Below, in pieces: positions 13,605-16,963 of a DNA stretch of 16,963 nt. The position numbers and the translations under genes are program-made. The notes beneath the pieces were generated by a model. That model saw nothing but the letters and a program-made list of their open reading frames with translations. It had not been told where the DNA came from and did not search any database. The stretch is from TMED8 sp038125725 (lineage in GTDB: Bacteria > Pseudomonadota > Alphaproteobacteria > Rhodospirillales > Casp-alpha2). Each line of letters starts with the position of its first letter. Position 1 is the first letter of the stretch. The DNA is taken from assembly GCA_038125725.1 (NCBI GenBank), contig JAYPEK010000069.1, positions 1 through 16,963 of the forward strand, read 5' to 3'.

Positions 13605-14483
13605 GTGAATCAGATAACCCTCCTTGACGGCGGAATGGGACAAGAGCTTTTTGTTCGCAGCAATAAGCCGGCTTCGCCCTTATTCTCTGCTCAAGCGATG
13701 CTAGATGACCCGGAGATGGTCATTCAGCTCCATTGCGAATTCATTGATGCCGGTGCCGAGCTGATCAGCCTAAACGCTTATGCTGCGACACCGGAGCGCT
13801 TAGCTCGCGATGCGGACATATCAATCTTTGGAAAGATTCAGAAAGCCGCTGTCGGGGCGGCTCTTACTGCACGTGACAGAGGCGGGAAACCGGTGCGCAT
13901 CGCCGGATGCCTGCCGCCGCTTGTTGCAAGTTACCACGCCGAATTAGTCCCGCCCGAAAAACAGGCTCGCGCAAGCTATCGGTTAATTGTTCAGCAGCAA
14001 GCGCATGCAGTGGATCTGTTCATCGCAGAAACCATGTCATCAGTCGCGGAAGCGCGTTACGTATGTGATGCCGTAGCCGACACGGATAAGCCAATATGGG
14101 TGTCTTTCACAGTCGATGACCGTCAGGGTAGCTACCTTCGCTCGGGAGAAACACTCCAGGCGGGTGTAGAGGAGGCTACTGCTGCAAACGCCGTGGGTGT
14201 TCTCGTGAACTGCTCGACTCCGGAGGCGCTTGGACAGGCGATGGCAGTTCTATCAAAACAAGAGCTTCCATTTGGCGGTATGGCGAACGGATATGTTGCG
14301 GCTTCAGAGCTCAAGGCTGGCGGTAGCGTCGACACGTTGGCGACCAGAGATGATCTCGATCCCTGTGAGTATGCTGATCATGCGATGGGTTGGGTCGAAC
14401 AAGGTGCGACGATAATTGGTGGCTGTTGCGGCGTAGGTCCAGCCCACATCGCCGAATTGCGTCGCCGTATAGATCGAGCCTAG
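13605..14483 (+). CDS. Homocysteine S-methyltransferase family protein
   Basis: 292 residues. The start is ITLLDGGMGQEL, typical of the betaine- or S-methylmethionine-homocysteine methyltransferase barrel. The three zinc-binding Cys are present: Cys203 in LVNCSTPEAL and Cys274-Cys275 in IGGCCGVGP. The barrel strand SLNAYAATPERL and the AETMSS motif (141-146) also fit. It should transfer a methyl group to homocysteine or a related thiol; the donor cannot be deduced. A GTG at 13605 is chosen, with GGAG 11 bases upstream and the family motif beginning directly after it. A TTG at 13560 would extend it by 15 unrelated residues. It stands alone in the island, about 200 bases after the nuclease. Confidence 0.85.
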   Translation: MNQITLLDGGMGQELFVRSNKPASPLFSAQAMLDDPEMVIQLHCEFIDAGAELISLNAYAATPERLARDADISIFGKIQKAAVGAALTARDRGGKPVRIAGCLPPLVASYHAELVPPEKQARASYRLIVQQQAHAVDLFIAETMSSVAEARYVCDAVADTDKPIWVSFTVDDRQGSYLRSGETLQAGVEEATAANAVGVLVNCSTPEALGQAMAVLSKQELPFGGMANGYVAASELKAGGSVDTLATRDDLDPCEYADHAMGWVEQGATIIGGCCGVGPAHIAELRRRIDRA

Positions 14484-14574
14484 GAGCAACCGCCAGAAGT
14501 TTGTCCGCTATTGGCTAATCCCAGACTAGCCGCACCTAGCTCATCAATGACCGCACTTAAGACTGCAGCGGACA

Positions 14575-14583
14575 TGCTATAGT
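14575..14583 (+). promoter_or_regulatory. Extended -10 box, possible leaderless promoter of the cargo operon
   Basis: TGCTATAGT combines an extended TG with TATAGT (five of six matches to TATAAT) and ends six bases before the ATG at 14590. No Shine-Dalgarno is seen between. Transcription would start at about the ATG. The -35 region is poor, as is usual for extended -10 promoters. Confidence 0.4.
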
Positions 14584-14589
14584 CTGCAA

Positions 14590-14799
14590 ATGATCGCCAC
14601 ACTCGCCAACTTAATCCGCTACGACTTCGGCCTCCGCGTGTTCTGCAACAGCTGCCACAAATGCCGTGAGTTGGAGGTGAACGCCTTAGCCGCGAAATAC
14701 GGCACCAGCATGGAGTTGCCAGAGATCGGCAAGCGGGCGCGGTGCGGTGACTGTGGGACTAAGGGCGGCTCGGTTCAGGTCGTGGCGGGAAGGTGGTGA
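14590..14799 (+). CDS. Small zinc-ribbon-like protein of unknown function
   Basis: 69 residues. Two Cys clusters, CNSCHKC (19-25) and CGDC (52-55), give a CxxCxxC...CxxC pattern expected to bind one zinc ion as a ribbon. The N-terminus is LIRYDFGLRVFCNSC, and the family resembles small alphaproteobacterial ribbon proteins that I cannot name. No ribosome site is visible, but an extended -10 box six bases upstream suggests a leaderless mRNA. Its stop overlaps the next gene's start (TGATG), so the two are coupled and it begins the packed cargo operon. A DNA- or RNA-binding or adaptor role is possible but not shown. Confidence 0.65.
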   Translation: MIATLANLIRYDFGLRVFCNSCHKCRELEVNALAAKYGTSMELPEIGKRARCGDCGTKGGSVQVVAGRW

Positions 14800-15530
14800 T
14801 GCAGGAGCGTTACCTTGGCGATGTTCACGATTTCATCAAATACGCCTTCATCCGGCATCTGGCGCGTACTACTGGCCTAAGGCTTGGTCTCAATTGGTAT
14901 CTCACCGACCCAAAGCTGGTCGACAAACCCAGCAATCAAGACGGCAACATTCGCTTTCATTTAGATCAGGAAGATTGGGGGGCTTGGGACCCTGATCTGA
15001 TGAGCAAGCTGCAGCCATTCAGTGAGCCACGAGGCCGCAACTTTCGCAGGTTCTACAAATCTGAGGTATTGCCTCCGTCTACGGTCTATGTTGACGCTTT
15101 AGTTTCGAAGGAGAGCCGAAACGAATGGCACGAAGCGGCCCTAAGTAAACTTAAACCAGTCCAGCACGTCTTTCTTGATCCTGACAATGGCCTTGAGGTC
15201 AAAAGCGCGACGAAGAAAACTCGACCGAAATATGCGCTCTACTCAGAGATTGCTGATTACATTGCCAACGGCATTGCCGTGACCAGTATCCAGTTTGCCC
15301 GTCAGTGTGATCCCGTAAAACGGGCTCAAGACGTTCAGTCGAGGGTGGTGGCAGCAACCCAATCGAGCGAGAGCCTGCCTGTCCTGAGGTGCCGCGCAGC
15401 GCCCAATTTCCTACTGATTACTGTCACCCCTGATGGATTTGATAACGCCTTGAACAAAGCCATTAGGTCATTTGCAGCTTCCGCGCCGCCAATGGATAAA
15501 AATGGTGCCCGAGTAATGGTGCTTGAGTGA
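14799..15530 (+). CDS. Conserved protein of unknown function with YLGDVHDFIKY and FLDPDNGLE motifs
   Basis: 243 residues. Two blocks look strongly constrained: ERYLGDVHDFIKYAFIRHL (3-21) and VFLDPDNGLEVKS (124-136). TRPKYALYSEIADY and SIQFARQCDPVKRA follow. From memory, these blocks recur in an uncharacterised bacterial protein family. The DPDNG block sits where methyltransferase-fold proteins such as three-Cys-motif partners carry a DPxG-like motif, but no clear SAM-binding glycine loop is visible, so I do not call it a methyltransferase. The ATG at 14799 overlaps the upstream stop, with GGGAAGG five bases before it. Two in-frame GTG codons just upstream are less likely. The end overlaps the ADP-ribosylglycohydrolase start. 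Confidence 0.75.
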   Translation: MQERYLGDVHDFIKYAFIRHLARTTGLRLGLNWYLTDPKLVDKPSNQDGNIRFHLDQEDWGAWDPDLMSKLQPFSEPRGRNFRRFYKSEVLPPSTVYVDALVSKESRNEWHEAALSKLKPVQHVFLDPDNGLEVKSATKKTRPKYALYSEIADYIANGIAVTSIQFARQCDPVKRAQDVQSRVVAATQSSESLPVLRCRAAPNFLLITVTPDGFDNALNKAIRSFAASAPPMDKNGARVMVLE

Positions 15531-16291
15531 TGTTGGGAGCAATTGCAGGGGACATCATCGGAAGTCAGTTCGAGTTCGACAATCACCACAGTCGAGAGTT
15601 TACACTCTTCGTGGACGGGGCCTCGGTCTTTACCGACGATACGGCCCTCACGATAGCTGTTGCCCGCTGGCTGATGGGAGATGGTGACCTAAACCAAATG
15701 CTTGTCGATGAATATGACCGCTACCCGGGCTTGTCATATGGTGGCATGTTTAATCGCTGGGCAGCGTTTGGCGGGGGAGAGCCATACAACAGTTTTGGCA
15801 ACGGCTCGGCCATGCGCGTATCGCCTGTCGCGCATTTCGCGGCAGATGAACAAGAGTGTTTGTCTCTTGCTGAGGCTAGTGCGGCCGTTACGCATAATCA
15901 CCCAGAGGGCATCAAAGGCGCACAGGCTACGGCATGGGCGACATGGGCGGCACGTCACGGAGCCGATAAGGATGATCTTCGGAAGCAGATTGAAAATCGC
16001 TTCGGATACGATCTACATCGTGACTGGTTTACCGGATACGAATTTGACGTTACCTGCCAGGGCTCCGTGCCCCCAGCGTTGGTCTGCGCACTTGAAGCGT
16101 CTGACTTCGAAGGCGCAATCCGCCATATGGTATCGATTGGCGGGGACACAGATACGATCTGTGCCATTGGTGGTGCTGTAGCCGAGGGTCTTTTTGGCGT
16201 GCCGCCTGAGATCGAGGCCGAAGTCTTGAAGCGATTGGATGAGCATATGCGGGACGTAATAAGCCGCTTCAAGGTCAAGATCACTCAATGA
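15530..16291 (+). CDS. ADP-ribosylglycohydrolase family protein (DraG-like)
   Basis: 253 residues, all-helical family. The N-terminus GAIAGDIIGSQFEF and the metal-binding FTDDT (Thr35, Asp36, Asp37) are canonical, as are GNGSAMRVSPVA (91-101), THNHPEGIKGAQATA (121-135) and the C-terminal VSIGGDTDTICAIGGAVAEGLFG with Asp206, Asp208 and Thr209. Both magnesium-coordinating sets look intact. Members remove ADP-ribose from proteins (Arg-linked in DraG and ARH1), from nucleic acids or from small molecules; the target here is unknown. The ATG at 15530 overlaps the stop of the DPDNG protein (TGATG). No ADP-ribosyltransferase is seen in the window. Confidence 0.92.
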   Translation: MLGAIAGDIIGSQFEFDNHHSREFTLFVDGASVFTDDTALTIAVARWLMGDGDLNQMLVDEYDRYPGLSYGGMFNRWAAFGGGEPYNSFGNGSAMRVSPVAHFAADEQECLSLAEASAAVTHNHPEGIKGAQATAWATWAARHGADKDDLRKQIENRFGYDLHRDWFTGYEFDVTCQGSVPPALVCALEASDFEGAIRHMVSIGGDTDTICAIGGAVAEGLFGVPPEIEAEVLKRLDEHMRDVISRFKVKITQ

Positions 16292-16358
16292 CCCAAAACC
16301 TCGGAAGCCTGATCGCCAACGACAATTTAAAGCAACCTCGTTTATCATCGACAATCGC

Positions 16359-16898
16359 ATGAAAATCTATCTCGCTGGCCCAGAAGTCTTTTTCCCTGAT
16401 CCGCATAAAGAGGCTCAGCGTCTCAAGGCCATCTGTTCCGAGTATGGCTTCGAAGCTGTATTCCCGCTGGATGGTAACTTGGACACGGACGGGCTGGAGA
16501 ATTGGGAAATCGCGGAAGCTATCTTCGAGGCGAACATCCAGAAGATAGACGACTGCGCAGCCGTCATTGCAAACATGACACCGTTTCGTGGCCCTGGCAT
16601 GGACGGAGGGACGGCACTTGAAATCGGATACGCATATGCGGAAGGCAAATTAATCATAGGTTGGTCATCCGACGACAGAGACTACATCGACCGGGTGCGC
16701 GAGCACTTCGGTGGCAAGCTGGAAAGGGCGGATCGCTGGCGAGATCCCCAGGGGTTAGAGGTCGAAGACTTTGGCCAGACAGATAACCTCATGCTGTCGT
16801 CAGCGGTGATAGATGTGGTCTCGGGATTTGAGAGTGCCGTGAAACTGCTTAAGACTGTTATGACGGAAACAGAAAAGCATGGCGTGAAGTGGGAATAG
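16359..16898 (+). CDS. Nucleoside 2-deoxyribosyltransferase-like protein
   Basis: 179 residues, the normal length for the family. The N-terminal strand MKIYLAGPEVFFPD, Asp65 region DDCAAVIANMTPFRGPGMD, and GGTALEIGYA with the catalytic Glu88 match nucleoside 2-deoxyribosyltransferases and the related RCL-type deoxynucleoside 5'-phosphate N-hydrolases. It should cleave or exchange the N-glycosidic bond of 2'-deoxynucleosides or their monophosphates. The sequence alone does not separate transfer from hydrolysis. It lies 67 bases after the ADP-ribosylglycohydrolase on the same strand. No Shine-Dalgarno is visible; a TATCAT hexamer ten bases upstream could give a very short leader. Confidence 0.88.
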   Translation: MKIYLAGPEVFFPDPHKEAQRLKAICSEYGFEAVFPLDGNLDTDGLENWEIAEAIFEANIQKIDDCAAVIANMTPFRGPGMDGGTALEIGYAYAEGKLIIGWSSDDRDYIDRVREHFGGKLERADRWRDPQGLEVEDFGQTDNLMLSSAVIDVVSGFESAVKLLKTVMTETEKHGVKWE

Positions 16899-16952
16899 CT
16901 TCGCTGGCCTTGTTCCCCGTCAGCGCCCATGGGACGTATTGAGGTGATTGCC

Positions 16953-16963
16953 TAAGGGAGGAT
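16953..16963 (+). promoter_or_regulatory. Shine-Dalgarno-like sequence at the right edge
   Basis: The window ends with TAAGGGAGGAT, a strong ribosome-binding core (GGGAGGA). A further island gene on the plus strand very likely starts within about ten bases beyond the edge. The 54 bases between the deoxyribosyltransferase-like gene and this site show no other feature. Confidence 0.5.

Larger units (their letters stand above)
11242..16963. mobile_element. Integrative element (genomic island) at tRNA-Lys, left end only
   Basis: Evidence is the truncated tRNA at 11242-11288, a P4-type integrase gene immediately inside it, and a visible drop in G+C and wobble bias to the right compared with the left part. 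The cargo genes are typical of islands (exported nuclease, ADP-ribosylglycohydrolase, deoxyribosyltransferase-like enzyme, unknown proteins). No second copy of the 47-bp att sequence was seen to the right, so the other end lies beyond 16963. Size, conjugation genes and mobility cannot be judged from this window. Confidence 0.75.

Noticed and set aside
13445..13627. A 60-codon open frame between the nuclease and the methyltransferase-family gene.
   Set aside because: No ribosome site, no recognisable composition or motif, and it overlaps the start of the methyltransferase-family gene.
14513..14531. A hairpin (GGCTA/TAGCC) after the homocysteine methyltransferase-family gene as a terminator.
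   Set aside because: The stem is only five base pairs and no T-run follows, so it is too weak to call.
11242..16963. A CRISPR array or insertion sequence in the island.
   Set aside because: No regularly spaced repeats, transposase or terminal inverted repeats were seen.

Overview
The window looks like alphaproteobacterial chromosome, possibly of a Rhodospirillales-type organism. This is inferred from high-G+C coding DNA with strong wobble-position bias, long antisense open frames, and the gene families present. It has two parts. Positions 1 to about 11240 are native, G+C-rich backbone. From about 11284 to the right edge the DNA is visibly less G+C-rich and has features of an integrative element.

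Left part. At 9-482 (minus) is a short membrane-anchored sensor-like protein. Then comes a large, probably catabolic acyl-CoA locus built as two divergent operons around a compact control region at 7030-7177. Leftward the order is thiolase, AMP-forming acyl-CoA ligase, zinc-free MDR oxidoreductase, hotdog thioesterase, VOC/glyoxalase-like protein and MFS transporter. Rightward the genes overlap: a coenzyme-B12 acyl-CoA mutase large subunit, its B12-binding small subunit, a 3-hydroxyacyl-CoA dehydrogenase and a TetR regulator. The control region holds three imperfect palindromes lying on plausible promoters for both operons, which fits control by the TetR protein. A likely scheme is import by the MFS, CoA activation, B12-dependent carbon-skeleton rearrangement, NAD(P)-dependent oxidation, and cleavage by the thiolase. 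This resembles the 2-hydroxyisobutyryl-CoA mutase (HcmAB) route, but by hand alignment the mutase lacks the usual active-site Tyr, Arg and His of methylmalonyl-CoA mutase. The thiolase has Pro where the second catalytic Cys should be. The substrate is therefore unknown and may be new.

Junction. A DUF2798-like membrane protein and a strong hairpin terminator precede a 47-bp remnant of the 3' half of a tRNA-Lys(CTT) on the minus strand. It runs from the anticodon stem to the encoded CCA and then stops abruptly. A P4-type tyrosine integrase gene follows. This is the classic displaced tRNA end left by island integration. The reconstituted tRNA should lie at the other end of the island, outside this window.

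Island part. The cargo is a small exported protein, an exported thermonuclease-like nuclease, a homocysteine S-methyltransferase-family enzyme, and a tightly packed set: zinc-ribbon protein, uncharacterised DPDNG-motif protein, ADP-ribosylglycohydrolase and nucleoside 2-deoxyribosyltransferase-like enzyme. Two of these genes overlap as TGATG. The set looks like a nucleotide or ADP-ribose module, and a defence role is a testable guess only. A Shine-Dalgarno-like sequence at the right edge suggests that another gene follows.
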